This document shows positions 8,292 to 17,408 of a stretch of DNA of 64,000 bases, piece by piece. How positions within the stretch are numbered: the stretch's first letter is position 1; the number at the start of each line of letters is the position of its first letter. Both the position numbers and the translations under genes were made by a program. The notes beneath the pieces are model-generated. The model did not search any database, was not told where the DNA came from, and worked only from the letters and a program-made list of their open reading frames with translations. Origin of the DNA: CAWIUB01 sp963839175 (GTDB taxonomy: Bacteria > Actinomycetota > Actinomycetes > Mycobacteriales > Jatrophihabitantaceae); the NCBI GenBank assembly GCA_963839175.1, contig CAWIUB010000038.1, positions 29,760 through 93,759 on the forward strand, given 5' to 3'.

Positions 8292-9339
8292 ATGTGTGCC
8301 ATGGCGATCGCCGCCGCCCGGGTCTGCGCGAATCTGGCGGATCTGGCCTGCGCGGATTTGCCGTTGGCAGAGCTGGGCGCCGCGGTGTCGGCGACGTTGT
8401 GCCGGCTCGCGCCGCACGAGGGCTTCTGCCTGATCGGCTTCGACCCGGTGTCCGGCTTGCGGTCCTTCCAAACCGCCAGCAACGCGCTCGTCGGCGTCGA
8501 GGCGCGGCTTGCGCGCAACGAACTGGTCGAGCAGGACCCTCAATCGGTTCGCCGAGCTGGCGCGATGCGTAGTACCCGTCGGCGTGCTGGGTGGGCGGGG
8601 TGAGCGGGAACGGCACAGTATCCGGCTGCACGAACTACTCCGGGAGCAGGGGTTTGGCGGGGAGCTGCGGCTGGTCACCAACAGCGGCGGCGTCACCTGG
8701 GGTGCCATGGTGCTGATTCGGGAGCGAGGCGGGGCCGCCTTCAGCGATGAGGAAATTGCGGCGGTGGCTCGGACGGCCGAGCCGATCGGGCAGGCCCTGC
8801 GACGCGTCTCGGTGCGCGCCGCGTCCCGCCGCCCCGAAGCGGAACGACCAGCGGGTGTCCTGCTGGTCAGCGCGCAAGACACCGTCGACTCGATCAGCGC
8901 CGAAGCGCATGCCTGGCTACAGGACCTGCCCACGCCGAGTGTCCTGGACGTGGGTGATCAGCTGCCGCGAATCCTCATAGAACTCGCCTATGCTGCGCGC
9001 AGAAGGCAATCAGCGCCGGTTGGCGCGTTCCTGACCCGCATCCGTTGTCGATCTGGCCACTGGCTCAGCGTGAGTGCGAGCGCGCTGGATAGTCGCTGCC
9101 GAGTCGCTGTCCTGCTCACACCGGCAACACCCACCCAGCTCGTGCCGGCGCTCGCCACCTGGTACCGACTCACCCGCCGGGAGCGTGATGTCCTCGACCT
9201 CGCGGTCGACGGCTATCCTCGTAAGCAGATCGCACGCCGGCTCGGGTTATCCACTTACACCGTGACCGGCCACCTTGAGCAGATCTATCGCAAGACCAAC
9301 ACCACCTGCCGGGACGACCTCCTCGCCAGCCTGCACTGA
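8292..9339 (+). pseudogene. LuxR-family transcriptional regulator, frameshifted
   Basis: Two overlapping frames encode one protein. The first (from ATG 8292) holds a GAF-like N-terminus ending ARNELVEQD. The second resumes at NRFAELARCVVPVGVLG and runs through LHELLREQGFGGELRL to a C-terminal LuxR helix-turn-helix: LTRRERDVLDLAVDGY and KQIARRLGLSTYTVTGHLEQ. Removing one C from the CCC at 8537-8539 joins them in frame (GAC CTC AAT) into a 348-residue protein. The defect is therefore a single-base insertion. It could be a real null mutation or a sequencing error. The intact protein would be a GAF-type sensor with a NarL-like DNA-binding domain. Confidence 0.8.
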
Positions 9340-9414
9340 CTCGCGGAGTCGGCGACGCTGCTGGACGCGCCTCGGGCCTAGCAGCTACGACTGACGCGTG
9401 TGCGATCGCGTCGT

Positions 9415-10194
9415 TCAGCTGGATTCGACGGGGACGGCCCACGGTGGCGGGCCGTCAGGGATCAGCTCGTACACGTCGAAGAGCACTGCTGAGTCCACCC
9501 CGAGCATGGCGCCGCTGGCTGCCGCTATCCACGGGAGGAACTCGGCGGGGTCGAAGGCGGCGTCGCCAAGCCCCTGCATGTAGGCGCGATGGGCTTGCAG
9601 CGACGCGACCCCTCGGTCGAGGAACTCCGTCACGTCCACGCCATGTGTCGGTTCACGCGCACCCGCGAAGCACACGTAACGCACCCCAGTCCACGGCCTC
9701 ACGCCTTCGTCGGCGAGCTCGGGGAAGACCCATCGGTTTCCTGCGTCACGCGCAGCGTCCAGCGTCGCCAGGCCGACTGCCCGGTGGTCAGCCTGGTTCG
9801 TAAAGCCTCCTGCACCGCGGTCGGTGAATACCCCACCGACGACGATCTCAGGCCGATGCCGGCGGATGGCACGAGTGATGTCACGGCGCAGCGGCAGGCC
9901 GTACTCGATCACGCCGTCGCGATGGTCGAGGAACTCGACGACGTTGACACCGACCTCACGGGCTCCGGCGCGTTCCTCCTCCTCCCGCAAGACGCGCGCT
10001 TGATCAGGCGCAACCGCGTCGATTCCCGCCTCGCCGCGGGTGGCGAGCAGGTAGCTGACCTGCTTGCCCTGCGAGGTCCAGCGGGCGACGGCAGACGCTG
10101 CACCGTACTCCAGATCGTCCGGGTGCGCAGCAACGCAGAGCGCTCGTTCCCAGTCTTCACGCAGGGCAGGCAAGAGGGGCGGTGGGCCGGGCAC
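9415..10194 (-). CDS. PIG-L family deacetylase
   Basis: This is a 259-residue Zn-dependent LmbE/PIG-L-type N-acetylglucosaminyl deacetylase. The metal motif AHPDDLEYG is near residue 22, and the second signature NQADHRAVG near residue 133. The GTG start at 10194 is the only reasonable one. Family members include MshB (mycothiol) and Mca-like enzymes. The substrate here is not defined, since the sequence lacks features I can tie to MshB. It lies 9 bp downstream of the HAD phosphatase gene on the same strand. Confidence 0.85.
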   Translation of the reverse strand: MPGPPPLLPALREDWERALCVAAHPDDLEYGAASAVARWTSQGKQVSYLLATRGEAGIDAVAPDQARVLREEEERAGAREVGVNVVEFLDHRDGVIEYGLPLRRDITRAIRRHRPEIVVGGVFTDRGAGGFTNQADHRAVGLATLDAARDAGNRWVFPELADEGVRPWTGVRYVCFAGAREPTHGVDVTEFLDRGVASLQAHRAYMQGLGDAAFDPAEFLPWIAAASGAMLGVDSAVLFDVYELIPDGPPPWAVPVESS

Positions 10195-10203
10195 AGCGCG
10201 ATG

Positions 10204-11016
10204 CTACCGGCCCGCATGCCCCCAGTTCGGGCGCCTCAGGGCATTCGCCCGGCGGGCAGCCACGACACCGCCCGCCACCGCGCCCGCGCCCAGCAGGGCA
10301 GGAACGCCGATCTTGGCCGCCTTGCGGCCGGTGCGGAAATCGCGGATCTCCCATCCGTGTTTTCGTGCCTCGTCGCGTAACGCCGAGTCAGGGTTGACCA
10401 CCACGGGGTGGCCCACCAGCGACAGCAGCGGCAGGTCGTTGATCGAGTCGGAGTAGGCAGAGCATTGCATCAGATCCAGTCCCTCGCGTTCAGCGAGCGC
10501 GCGGACCGCCGCGGCTTTCGCCTCGCCGTGTAGCACGTCGCCGACCAGCCGTCCCGTGTACTGGCCATCCACCGTCTCGGCCACTGTGCCGAGGGCACCG
10601 GTCAAGCCGAGCCGTTTCGCGATGATCAGGGCGAGGTCTTGCGGCGTGGCCGTCACCAGCCAGACCCGTTCACCCGCCGTGATGTGCTGGCTGGCCAGGG
10701 CCTGGGTGCCGGACCAGATCTTGGAAGCCATCGACTCGTCGTAGATCTCCTCGCCGAGCGCGACGACCTCGCTGACCTTCTTGCCGGCAACGAAGGCCAG
10801 CGCGGAGTCCCGCGTCTGGTGCATGTCGTCCCTGGACTCGCCCCGCGCTCGCAGTTTCGCCTGGCGGATCGCGAAGGTGCCCACGTCCCGCCACGAGAAG
10901 AACTTGCGTGCGGCCAGTCCCTTCGCAAAGTGGAAGATCGACGCCCCGACCATGATCGTGTTGTCGACGTCGAAGAACGCGGCCACCTCGCTTGCTGGGG
11001 CCTCCGGACGGGTCAT
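10204..11016 (-). CDS. HAD-IB family phosphatase (SerB-like)
   Basis: A 270-residue protein. HAD motif I is FFDVDNTIM, motif II is WLVTATP and motif III/IV is SDSINDLPLL, with a conserved SerB-like cap between. A C-terminal Ala/Gly-rich hydrophobic segment (IGVPALLGAGAVAGGVVAA) may be a membrane anchor. ATG 11016 is chosen because GGGAGGTGG precedes it by 4 bp; a much longer frame upstream lacks a ribosome-binding site. In actinobacteria this gene commonly neighbours the BldN-like sigma and its partner, as here. The substrate is unknown. Confidence 0.88.
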   Translation of the reverse strand: MTRPEAPASEVAAFFDVDNTIMVGASIFHFAKGLAARKFFSWRDVGTFAIRQAKLRARGESRDDMHQTRDSALAFVAGKKVSEVVALGEEIYDESMASKIWSGTQALASQHITAGERVWLVTATPQDLALIIAKRLGLTGALGTVAETVDGQYTGRLVGDVLHGEAKAAAVRALAEREGLDLMQCSAYSDSINDLPLLSLVGHPVVVNPDSALRDEARKHGWEIRDFRTGRKAAKIGVPALLGAGAVAGGVVAARRANALRRPNWGHAGR

Positions 11017-11045
11017 TCGCCCACCTCCCACGCAGCGAACCCAGC

Positions 11046-12245
11046 CTATCCGCCCGAGGGGGTGAGGCAGACCTCGACGCCGAGGATGAGAGTGACGTTC
11101 AGGCAGCCGCTGCTCACCGTCACGGGCGGCGGCAGCAATCCAGGCGCGGCGGTCGTGGTCGCCGGACTTGGTGTCGGTGTCGGCTGGCCCGAGACGGCGC
11201 CCGCCGCGCCGCCCGCGGCACCGCCCGCAGCCGACGAGGCGGGTGGCGGATTGGCCACACCTTGCGGGTTCGTCGCGTTCGGCCCGGCACCGGGAGACGT
11301 AGTTGCGGACGACCCGCCGGGCCCGCTTCCGCCGCTTCCACCCGGTGCACTCGAGCCACTCGACGGGACGACCGGACTGGACGGGCTCGGGCCCCCCGGC
11401 GGACTCGACGCGCACGGACCACAGGGGATCGGCCCGAGGTCGTCGGTCGGGGCGGTGGCCAGGCAGGCGCAGCCAAGATCGGCCCGCAGCGCGGTAGCCC
11501 GTTGCAGGACGGCGTTCGCCAGCGACGCAGAGGTCGCCGCTCGGTCGTGCAACGTCCCGACCGGGATCGCCGACGTGATCGCGCTGAGCAGCTTGACTTG
11601 GCCGGGTCCCCAGTCCATCACCGCCGTCAGCGGGTCGGGGGACTTCGAGGAGAGAGCCTTACCCGCGATCAGCCGCGAGGCGTGCCGAGCATCGGAGTCC
11701 GCGTCGTCGAGCGTCTCGCTCATCAGCCGGTCGGCCCGTGGCTTGATCTGACTCGCCTCGGTGGGCGGCGCGCTCGACCCGATGGAATCGGTCCAGACGC
11801 CCAGCACCTCCTCGGCGCGCGTCCCGGCCTGCGCGAGGTAGGCCTTGCCGCGGGCCACGTCACCGCCGGTCAGCGCCAGCTTGACGTCCTCACTCGCCCG
11901 CTTGACCGAGTAGAGGGTGTCACCGGGCAGCGACTTGCCGCTGAACCAGACGAGCAGGCCCAGCACCACCGCGCTGACCGCGACCAACGCCCCGGCCACG
12001 GCGACCGCGCGCCGCAGCCCGCGGTGGCTTCGACGGGGACGTTCGCCGGTGGGCTCGGCAACCCCCTCCTCGACCAACCGCGGTGCGGTCGCGACCAACT
12101 GTGCCCGCAACTCGGTGCGGAACTCGGTGGCGGGGACAGCGGGCGAGGCGGGCAGTTCGCGCAAGGCCGTCAGCAGCGCCTGCACCTGCGGGTCGGTCGA
12201 TGCGGCCGGATCGGGGTAACGGCGAAGCAGTCGCAGCTCAGCCAT
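11046..12245 (-). CDS. DUF5667 membrane protein, probable anti-sigma partner of the BldN-like sigma
   Basis: This 399-residue protein has a cytoplasmic N-terminus of about 78 residues, a transmembrane helix (AVAVAGALVAVSAVVLGLLV) and the DUF5667 domain: SLPGDTLYSVKRASEDVKLA, about residues 105-215. A long Pro/Gly/Ser/Thr-rich extracytoplasmic tail follows. In Streptomyces the gene just downstream of bldN encodes RsbN, a membrane anti-sigma factor for BldN, and the layout here is the same. That suggests the N-terminus holds the sigma in check. The start ATG 12245 has GGGAGGAG 4 bp upstream. The anti-sigma role is by synteny only. Confidence 0.8.
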   Translation of the reverse strand: MAELRLLRRYPDPAASTDPQVQALLTALRELPASPAVPATEFRTELRAQLVATAPRLVEEGVAEPTGERPRRSHRGLRRAVAVAGALVAVSAVVLGLLVWFSGKSLPGDTLYSVKRASEDVKLALTGGDVARGKAYLAQAGTRAEEVLGVWTDSIGSSAPPTEASQIKPRADRLMSETLDDADSDARHASRLIAGKALSSKSPDPLTAVMDWGPGQVKLLSAITSAIPVGTLHDRAATSASLANAVLQRATALRADLGCACLATAPTDDLGPIPCGPCASSPPGGPSPSSPVVPSSGSSAPGGSGGSGPGGSSATTSPGAGPNATNPQGVANPPPASSAAGGAAGGAAGAVSGQPTPTPSPATTTAAPGLLPPPVTVSSGCLNVTLILGVEVCLTPSGG

Positions 12246-12344
12246 CGACTCCTCCCCCCAACCCGGGCGCCCGAGTGTCGGCGGGCACTGGACGTTCGTC
12301 CATGGGGGACAACGAACGACGAGGAGGCGTGTTCCGCGGCCGCG

Positions 12345-13151
12345 TCATGGCGGACTACCTATGAGCTGCGCCAGTTTCCGCACCGCGCGATGCTGCAAGG
12401 CCTTGATCGCGCCAGGGTTCTTGCCCATGACGGCGGCGGTCTCGCTGACCGAGAGCCCCTGCATGAACCGCAGCACCACGCATTCGCGCTGCTCTGTGCC
12501 GAGCTGATTGACGGCTGCGACAAGCTGCCCCGACGTCAGGCTGGCGAGCACCGCCGTCTCGGTGCTGGGCACGGGGCCGTCCGGCTCGATCGGCTGGTCG
12601 GTGAGGACCTCGAGGCGAGTGCGCGCGGACTTGGAGTGGTCGAACACGATGTTGCGGGCGATCGTCGTGAACCACGCACCGACATCGCGGCCCTGGTAGC
12701 TGAGCTGGCCGATGCTGCGCAGAGCACGCAGGAACGTCTCGCTGGTGAAATCCTCGGCCAGCGCGCGGTCGCCGACCCGGTAGTAGATGTAGCGGAACAC
12801 CGGGTCCACGTAGCGGTCGTAGAGCCGGCCGAATGCCTCACCGTCACCCTGCTGAGCCTGCGTGACGAGCCGCCAGACGTCGCGGTGCGTCTCGTCCACG
12901 CCTGGCGGCAACGTGGCGTCCGGTGGAGAAGAGTGCAGCGCGGCGGGCCCGGGCGCGCCCCCGCCCGTCGCCTGCGTGAACAACGGCCCGAGCCCGGCAA
13001 GGACGGGGCCGGTTTCGGCTGTGAGAACGGCCGTCACCCGACGGGCGAGATCATGTAGCCCGAACGGACTCCACCCCGCAATGCGCTGACCGCGAGCCGT
13101 GCGAGCACTGCGCTCGTGGTGTGCCGGTGTACGGATCGCCAGCCTCCCCAT
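12345..13151 (-). CDS. BldN-like ECF RNA polymerase sigma factor
   Basis: A group 4 sigma factor. Region 2 is AFGRLYDRYVDPVFRYIYYR with FTSETFLRALRSI. Region 4 is LGTEQRECVVLRFMQGLSV followed by SETAAVMGKNPGAIKALQHR. These match the Streptomyces BldN family closely. The N-terminal extension of roughly 80-100 residues before region 2 resembles the BldN pro-sequence. The start is uncertain: ATG 13151 gives 268 residues, and the frame remains open to 13286. The downstream DUF5667 gene is the expected membrane regulator. BldN controls morphological development in streptomycetes; what it controls here is unknown. Confidence 0.85.
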   Translation of the reverse strand: MGRLAIRTPAHHERSARTARGQRIAGWSPFGLHDLARRVTAVLTAETGPVLAGLGPLFTQATGGGAPGPAALHSSPPDATLPPGVDETHRDVWRLVTQAQQGDGEAFGRLYDRYVDPVFRYIYYRVGDRALAEDFTSETFLRALRSIGQLSYQGRDVGAWFTTIARNIVFDHSKSARTRLEVLTDQPIEPDGPVPSTETAVLASLTSGQLVAAVNQLGTEQRECVVLRFMQGLSVSETAAVMGKNPGAIKALQHRAVRKLAQLIGSPP

Positions 13152-13324
13152 GGCGCGCACTCGACGTGGTACAAGTAGCGCATCACCGTACCGGCGTGCA
13201 CGCTTTGGCACCAATCTGGCCGGCAAACGCCTACGTCCGCCCGCGCGACCGCGTCTTGAGGCATGCTGGCGGTCAAAGGCGGTCAAGGCGGGCTCGGCGG
13301 CTGCGGGAGGCGGGCTGAGGCATC

Positions 13325-14821
13325 ATGGGCGGTGTATCAGAACTGGTTCGGCGGGTGGCTGGCACGCAGCCGAACGGGACGGCGCTGGTCGATGGCACGA
13401 CCCGGCTGACCTGGGCGCAGTTTGATGACGCGATCACCGGGGCCGCGTTGGCGTTCGGCGCAGCCGGTCTGCTGCCGGGCGACCGGGTGGCCATCCAGCT
13501 CGGCACGAGTACCGATTTCGCCACCCTGTACCTGGGCGCCCTGCGGGCGGGGCTGGTAGTCGTCCCGGTGAACCCGGGCTACACGGTTCCCGAGCTCAGC
13601 TCCGTGCTGGAGGACTGCGGCGCGCGGCTGCTCGTCACGTCGTCCGTATCGGCGATCGAGGCCGTCGCGAGCCTGCCGGTGGAGCATGTCGTGGCAGCGG
13701 CGCCCAGCGCGCCCGAGCCGGCGGGCACCCTCGCCGACCTGCTGGCCGGTGCACCACAGGGCGGCGACCCGCGCGCCGACCGCAGCGGCGAAGACCTGGC
13801 GATGCTGCTCTATACCAGCGGCACCGGCGGCCGGCCCAAGGGCGCGATGCTGTCGGCGCGGGCGGTGCTCGCGAACCTCGACCAGCTGGCTGCCGTCGAA
13901 CCACCGTTGATCACCGCGCAGGACGTAGCGTTCGTCTCGCTGCCGTTGTTCCACGTGTTCGGCCTCAACTCTGGACTCGGCATGGCGCTGCGGACGGGCG
14001 CCACGACCGTCCTGAGCGACCGCTTCGACCCGGCCGGAACCCTCGAGTCGATGCGGCGCGAGCGGGTCACCTTGCTCATCGGTGCTCCGGCGATGTTCCA
14101 GCACCTGCTCGGGCAGCCGGGTTTCAGCGACGCGTTCGCGTCCGTGGGGAAAGCAATCTCCGGGTCGGCTCCGCTATCGCCCGAGCTCGTTGGCGAGTAC
14201 GGCCGGAGGGGCGTGATGCTGCTCGAGGGGTACGGGCTCACCGAAGCGGCGCCGGCAGTGACGGTGAACGCTGCGCGGCCCAAGGCGGGATCGGTCGGCC
14301 GACCGCTCCCCGGGGTCGAGGTCCACCTTCGCGATGCCGACGGCGAACCGATCGACGACGAGTTCGACCCGGGTGAGTTGCTCGTCCGCGGCCCCAACCT
14401 GTTCTCCGGCTACTGGCCAGGCGGCGTCGACGGCCCGGACGCCGAGGGCTGGTTCGCCACCGGCGACATCGCGGTCGCGGACGAGGACGGCGACCTGCTC
14501 CTGGTCGGACGCACCGACGAGCTCGTTCTCGTCAACGGCTTCAATGTCTACCCGACGGAGGTCGAGGCGGTGTTCGGCGCCGAGCCAGGCGTGGACGAGG
14601 TCGCCGTCGTCGGCGTTGACGATCCGGACACGGGCGAGGCCCTGGTCGCCTACGTCGTTGCGGCGCCCGGCGCCAAGCTGGACCCACCCTCGCTGATCCA
14701 GGCGGCGTCGCGGTCGCTGGCCCGGTTCAAGCTGCCACGTTTCGTCGAGCTCGTCGACGCGCTGCCACATACGGCGACCGGCAAGGTGATGAAATGGCGG
14801 CTGCGTGATGCCGGCGACTGA
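13325..14821 (+). CDS. AMP-binding acyl-CoA synthetase
   Basis: A 498-residue adenylate-forming enzyme that activates a carboxylic acid with ATP and then CoA. The phosphate-binding loop is LLYTSGTGGRPKGAML (about residue 161), followed by the motif EGYGLTEAAP. GWFATGDIA, GRTDELVLVNGFNVYP and the catalytic lysine region TGKVMKWRLRD complete the C-terminal domain. Substrate specificity (fatty, aromatic or other acid) cannot be read. It overlaps the following glutaredoxin gene by 14 bp. Confidence 0.9.
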   Translation: MGGVSELVRRVAGTQPNGTALVDGTTRLTWAQFDDAITGAALAFGAAGLLPGDRVAIQLGTSTDFATLYLGALRAGLVVVPVNPGYTVPELSSVLEDCGARLLVTSSVSAIEAVASLPVEHVVAAAPSAPEPAGTLADLLAGAPQGGDPRADRSGEDLAMLLYTSGTGGRPKGAMLSARAVLANLDQLAAVEPPLITAQDVAFVSLPLFHVFGLNSGLGMALRTGATTVLSDRFDPAGTLESMRRERVTLLIGAPAMFQHLLGQPGFSDAFASVGKAISGSAPLSPELVGEYGRRGVMLLEGYGLTEAAPAVTVNAARPKAGSVGRPLPGVEVHLRDADGEPIDDEFDPGELLVRGPNLFSGYWPGGVDGPDAEGWFATGDIAVADEDGDLLLVGRTDELVLVNGFNVYPTEVEAVFGAEPGVDEVAVVGVDDPDTGEALVAYVVAAPGAKLDPPSLIQAASRSLARFKLPRFVELVDALPHTATGKVMKWRLRDAGD

Positions 14822-15056
14822 TCATCAGGTCACGCTGATCACTCGGGTCGGCTGCCACCTTTGCGACCAGGCCAGCGACCTGCTCGGCCGGCTGCGCGGC
14901 GAGCTCGGCTTCGGCTACCGTGAACTCGACGTCGACGCCGACGCCGCCCGCGCCAGCGAGTACTCGGACCGCGTCCCAGTGATCTTGATCGACGGGCGGG
15001 AGCACGGCTACTGGCGGGTCGAAGAGGCCCGCTTCCGCAAAGCAATCAGCCGCTAG
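14808..15056 (+). CDS. Glutaredoxin-like thiol-disulfide protein
   Basis: An 82-residue thioredoxin-fold protein. Active-site motif CHLC lies in TLITRVGCHLCDQA, and the cis-proline in DRVPVILIDGREH. It belongs to the short actinobacterial DUF836/glutaredoxin-like group (M. tuberculosis Rv0508 at the same chromosomal place). GTG 14805 or ATG 14808 both lie inside the end of the acyl-CoA synthetase gene. Confidence 0.88.
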   Translation: MPATDHQVTLITRVGCHLCDQASDLLGRLRGELGFGYRELDVDADAARASEYSDRVPVILIDGREHGYWRVEEARFRKAISR

Positions 15057-15083
15057 TCCCGTGTGCCCGGACAGCGCCGGTGC

Positions 15084-15130
15084 GATCTTGAGGCTTCCGC
15101 TGAGCCCCGCTCAACGCCTGCCTCAAGATC
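15084..15130. repeat. Palindromic element, GATCTTGAGGC arms
   Basis: Arms GATCTTGAGGC (15084-15094) and GCCTCAAGATC (15120-15130) are perfectly complementary over 11 bp around a 25-nt centre that itself can pair (GCTGAGC/GCTCAAC). It lies 28 bp after the glutaredoxin stop and may act as a terminator. It resembles the other GATC-containing palindromes in the window. Confidence 0.7.
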
Positions 15131-15175
15131 ATGACGGGGCCCAGGTCGCCGACCTTTAGCACACCTGACGGCGAT

Positions 15176-15193
15176 TTGGGAAAGCCTTCACAA
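15176..15193. promoter_or_regulatory. Predicted Rex operator upstream of rex
   Basis: TTGGGAAAGCCTTCACAA matches the actinobacterial Rex operator pattern TTGTGAA-N4-TTCACAA with one mismatch in the left half. It lies 72 bp upstream of the rex start. In Streptomyces coelicolor Rex represses its own rex-hemACD operon through such a site when NADH is high. The same arrangement is inferred here. Confidence 0.6.
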
Positions 15194-15265
15194 GCGCGTA
15201 CCGTTCCCGGGGTCCAGGCGGCTTGTACCACAGGGCCACGCCCGACCTGCGAGCGAGGTTAGCGC

Positions 15266-15961
15266 ATGAGCGAGCATCGCGACGTCACCGACGTGGCAGC
15301 GTCGCGCGCCGACTGCGCGCGCGCCGTGCCCGAAGCCACTGTCGAGCGGCTGGCCACCTACTTCCGCGTGCTGTGCGGACTCGGCGAGCGCGCCGCGACT
15401 ACGGTGTCGTCCGAGGAGCTCGCGGCCGTCGCGGGCGTCAACTCCGCGATGCTGCGCAAGGACCTGTCCTTCCTCGGCTCCTACGGCATCCGGGGCGTCG
15501 GCTACGACGTCCAGACGCTAACCGAGCAGATCGCCCGGACGCTCGGGCTCACGGTGCACCGGTCTGTGGCGATGATTGGCGTCGGCAACCTAGGCCAGGC
15601 GCTGGCCGGCTACGCGGGCTTCGCCTCGCGCGGCTTCCGCATCGCCGCGCTGATCGACAGCGACCCGGCGCGGGTCGGCTCGGTCATCCGCGGCCTGACC
15701 GTGCGCGATATCAGGGACCTGGACGAGATCGTCGCTGTCGAGAACATCACCATCGCAGTGATCGCGACGCCGGCATCGGCGGCCCAGGAGGTCTGTGATC
15801 GCCTGGTGGCCGCGGGCGTCACGAGCATCCTCAACTTCGCTCCGGTCGTACTCACCGTGCCCGGGCACGTGGACGTCCGCAAGGTCGACCTCGCCGCCGA
15901 GCTGCAGGTGCTGTCGTTCCACGAGACCCGCAAAGCGGCCCGGCTGGTGATGGAAGCGTGA
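15266..15961 (+). CDS. rex: Redox-sensing transcriptional repressor Rex
   Basis: A 231-residue NADH-sensing repressor. The N-terminal winged helix contains SSEELAAVAGVNSAMLRKDL and GSYGIRGVGYDV. The Rossmann domain starts at VAMIGVGNLGQALAGY, with LNFAPVVLTVPGHVDVRKVDLAAE-type segments near the C-terminus (only the family pattern is cited here). Rex binds DNA when NADH/NAD is low and releases under electron-acceptor shortage. Genes hemA, hemC and cobA-hemD follow on the same strand, and an operator-like site lies upstream. This gene set is therefore predicted to be autoregulated by redox state. Confidence 0.95.
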   Translation: MSEHRDVTDVAASRADCARAVPEATVERLATYFRVLCGLGERAATTVSSEELAAVAGVNSAMLRKDLSFLGSYGIRGVGYDVQTLTEQIARTLGLTVHRSVAMIGVGNLGQALAGYAGFASRGFRIAALIDSDPARVGSVIRGLTVRDIRDLDEIVAVENITIAVIATPASAAQEVCDRLVAAGVTSILNFAPVVLTVPGHVDVRKVDLAAELQVLSFHETRKAARLVMEA

Positions 15962-16045
15962 GCGAGCGAGCATCGCACGCGGCGGATGACCGCCGCTGGA
16001 GACACCGCCGCTGGAGACATAGAGCCGAACGAGCGGCCGAATGCG
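15962..16045. repeat. Dispersed repeat upstream of hemA (copy 1)
   Basis: Bases 15962-15988 are identical over 27 bp to 62883-62909, and similarity continues through AACGAGCGGCCGA. This copy also carries an internal 15-bp tandem duplication of CCGCCGCTGGAGACA (15990-16019). It fills the gap between rex and hemA and has no open frame. Confidence 0.85.
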
Positions 16046-16118
16046 GGGTCCCCGCGAAATCGTGCGATTGCAGCGCCTTCCAGCGGGTGCATGTGCGCTT
16101 GCGCGAAGAGGTTGGCCG

Positions 16119-17408
16119 ATGAGCGTTCTCGTCGTGGGATTGTCGCACCGGACGGCCGCGGTGCCGGTGCTCGAGCAGGCCAGCATCTGCGCCGACGACC
16201 TGCCCAAGGTACTGCACGAGCTGTACAGCGCCGAGGCGATCAGCGAGGTACTGGCGCTCTCGACGTGCAACCGCATCGAGGTGTACGCCGACGTCGAGCG
16301 CTTTCATCCGGCGGTTGCCGAGATCAGTGGCGTGCTGGCCCGGCAGGCCGGGATGTCAGTAGCCGAGCTGGGCGAGCACCTCTACGTCCACTTCGCCGAG
16401 GCCGCGGTCGAGCACATGTTCTCGGTGGCAGCGGGGCTGGACTCGATGGTGGTCGGCGAGTCGCAGATCCTGGGCCAGCTGCGCCTCGCATATAACGCCA
16501 GCTCCGAGGTGGGCGTCGTCGCAACCGTGTTGCACGACCTCGCGCAGACGTCGCTGCGGATCGGCAAGCGGGTGCACAGCGAGACCGGCATCGACCGCGC
16601 GGGTGCCTCGATCGTCTCGGCGGCGCTCGACCGGGCCGAACGGGTGCTGGGGCCGCTAGAGAATCTGCGCGCGCTGATCGTTGGGGCCGGCTCGATGGGC
16701 GCCCTGACGGGCGCGACCCTGCGCCGCAGAGGCGCGCAGGACATTGTCATCGCCAACCGCACCCCGGAGCACGGGGCGCGACTGGCCTCCAGTCTGGCCG
16801 GCCGGGCGGTGTCGCTGGACGAGGTCCCGCGCGAGATCGCCGAGGCCGACCTGGTGGTGAGCTCAACTGGAGCCACCGGCCTTGTCCTCGAGATCGACGC
16901 GTTCACCGGCCGCACCGGCCGGCCGCTGATCGTGCTCGACCTGGCCTTGCCCCGCGACGTCGACGACGCCGTCAGCACGCTGGCTGGCGTCACCTATCTG
17001 GACCTGGACGCGTTGCGGCAGGACGGCGCAGCCGTCAGCGAGGCCGAGGTCGCCGCCGCCGCGGCGATCGTGGCTGGCGAACTGCGTGACTACCTGGCCG
17101 AGCAGCAGCGCCTAGCCGTTGCGCCCACCGTGACCGCGTTGCGGTCGCGAGCCAACGAGGTGATCGACGCCGAACTGAGCCGACTGGACGGCCGACTGCC
17201 CGGGCTGGACGTGGCCAGCCGCGCCGAGGTGGCCGACGCGGTGCGCCGCGCCGTCGAGAAGGTGCTGCACGCACCGACCGTCCGGGTGAAGGAGCTGGCC
17301 AGCCTGCCTGACGGCGACCGGTACGCCCAGGCGCTGCGTGAGCTGTTCGACCTGGATCCGGCGGCGGCCGAATCGGTCGCCGAGCTGCGCGGCGGTCGGG
17401 CGTCATGA
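16119..17408 (+). CDS. hemA: Glutamyl-tRNA reductase
   Basis: HemA reduces glutamyl-tRNA to glutamate-1-semialdehyde, the first committed step of tetrapyrrole synthesis by the C5 route. The 429-residue protein starts MSVLVVGLSHRTAAV. The catalytic Cys is in ALSTCNRIEVYA (about Cys50), and HMFSVAAGLDSMVVGESQILGQ-type signatures follow. The NADPH domain begins LIVGAGSMGALTG, and a C-terminal helical dimerisation domain ends it. ATG 16119 is preferred over the longer open frame, since alignment to the family starts there. It overlaps hemC by 4 bp. Confidence 0.96.
   Translation: MSVLVVGLSHRTAAVPVLEQASICADDLPKVLHELYSAEAISEVLALSTCNRIEVYADVERFHPAVAEISGVLARQAGMSVAELGEHLYVHFAEAAVEHMFSVAAGLDSMVVGESQILGQLRLAYNASSEVGVVATVLHDLAQTSLRIGKRVHSETGIDRAGASIVSAALDRAERVLGPLENLRALIVGAGSMGALTGATLRRRGAQDIVIANRTPEHGARLASSLAGRAVSLDEVPREIAEADLVVSSTGATGLVLEIDAFTGRTGRPLIVLDLALPRDVDDAVSTLAGVTYLDLDALRQDGAAVSEAEVAAAAAIVAGELRDYLAEQQRLAVAPTVTALRSRANEVIDAELSRLDGRLPGLDVASRAEVADAVRRAVEKVLHAPTVRVKELASLPDGDRYAQALRELFDLDPAAAESVAELRGGRAS

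Noticed and set aside
10992..13058. 688-codon open frame on the plus strand
   Set aside because: It is antisense to the DUF5667 and BldN-like sigma genes, both clearly recognised. No domain is visible in it.
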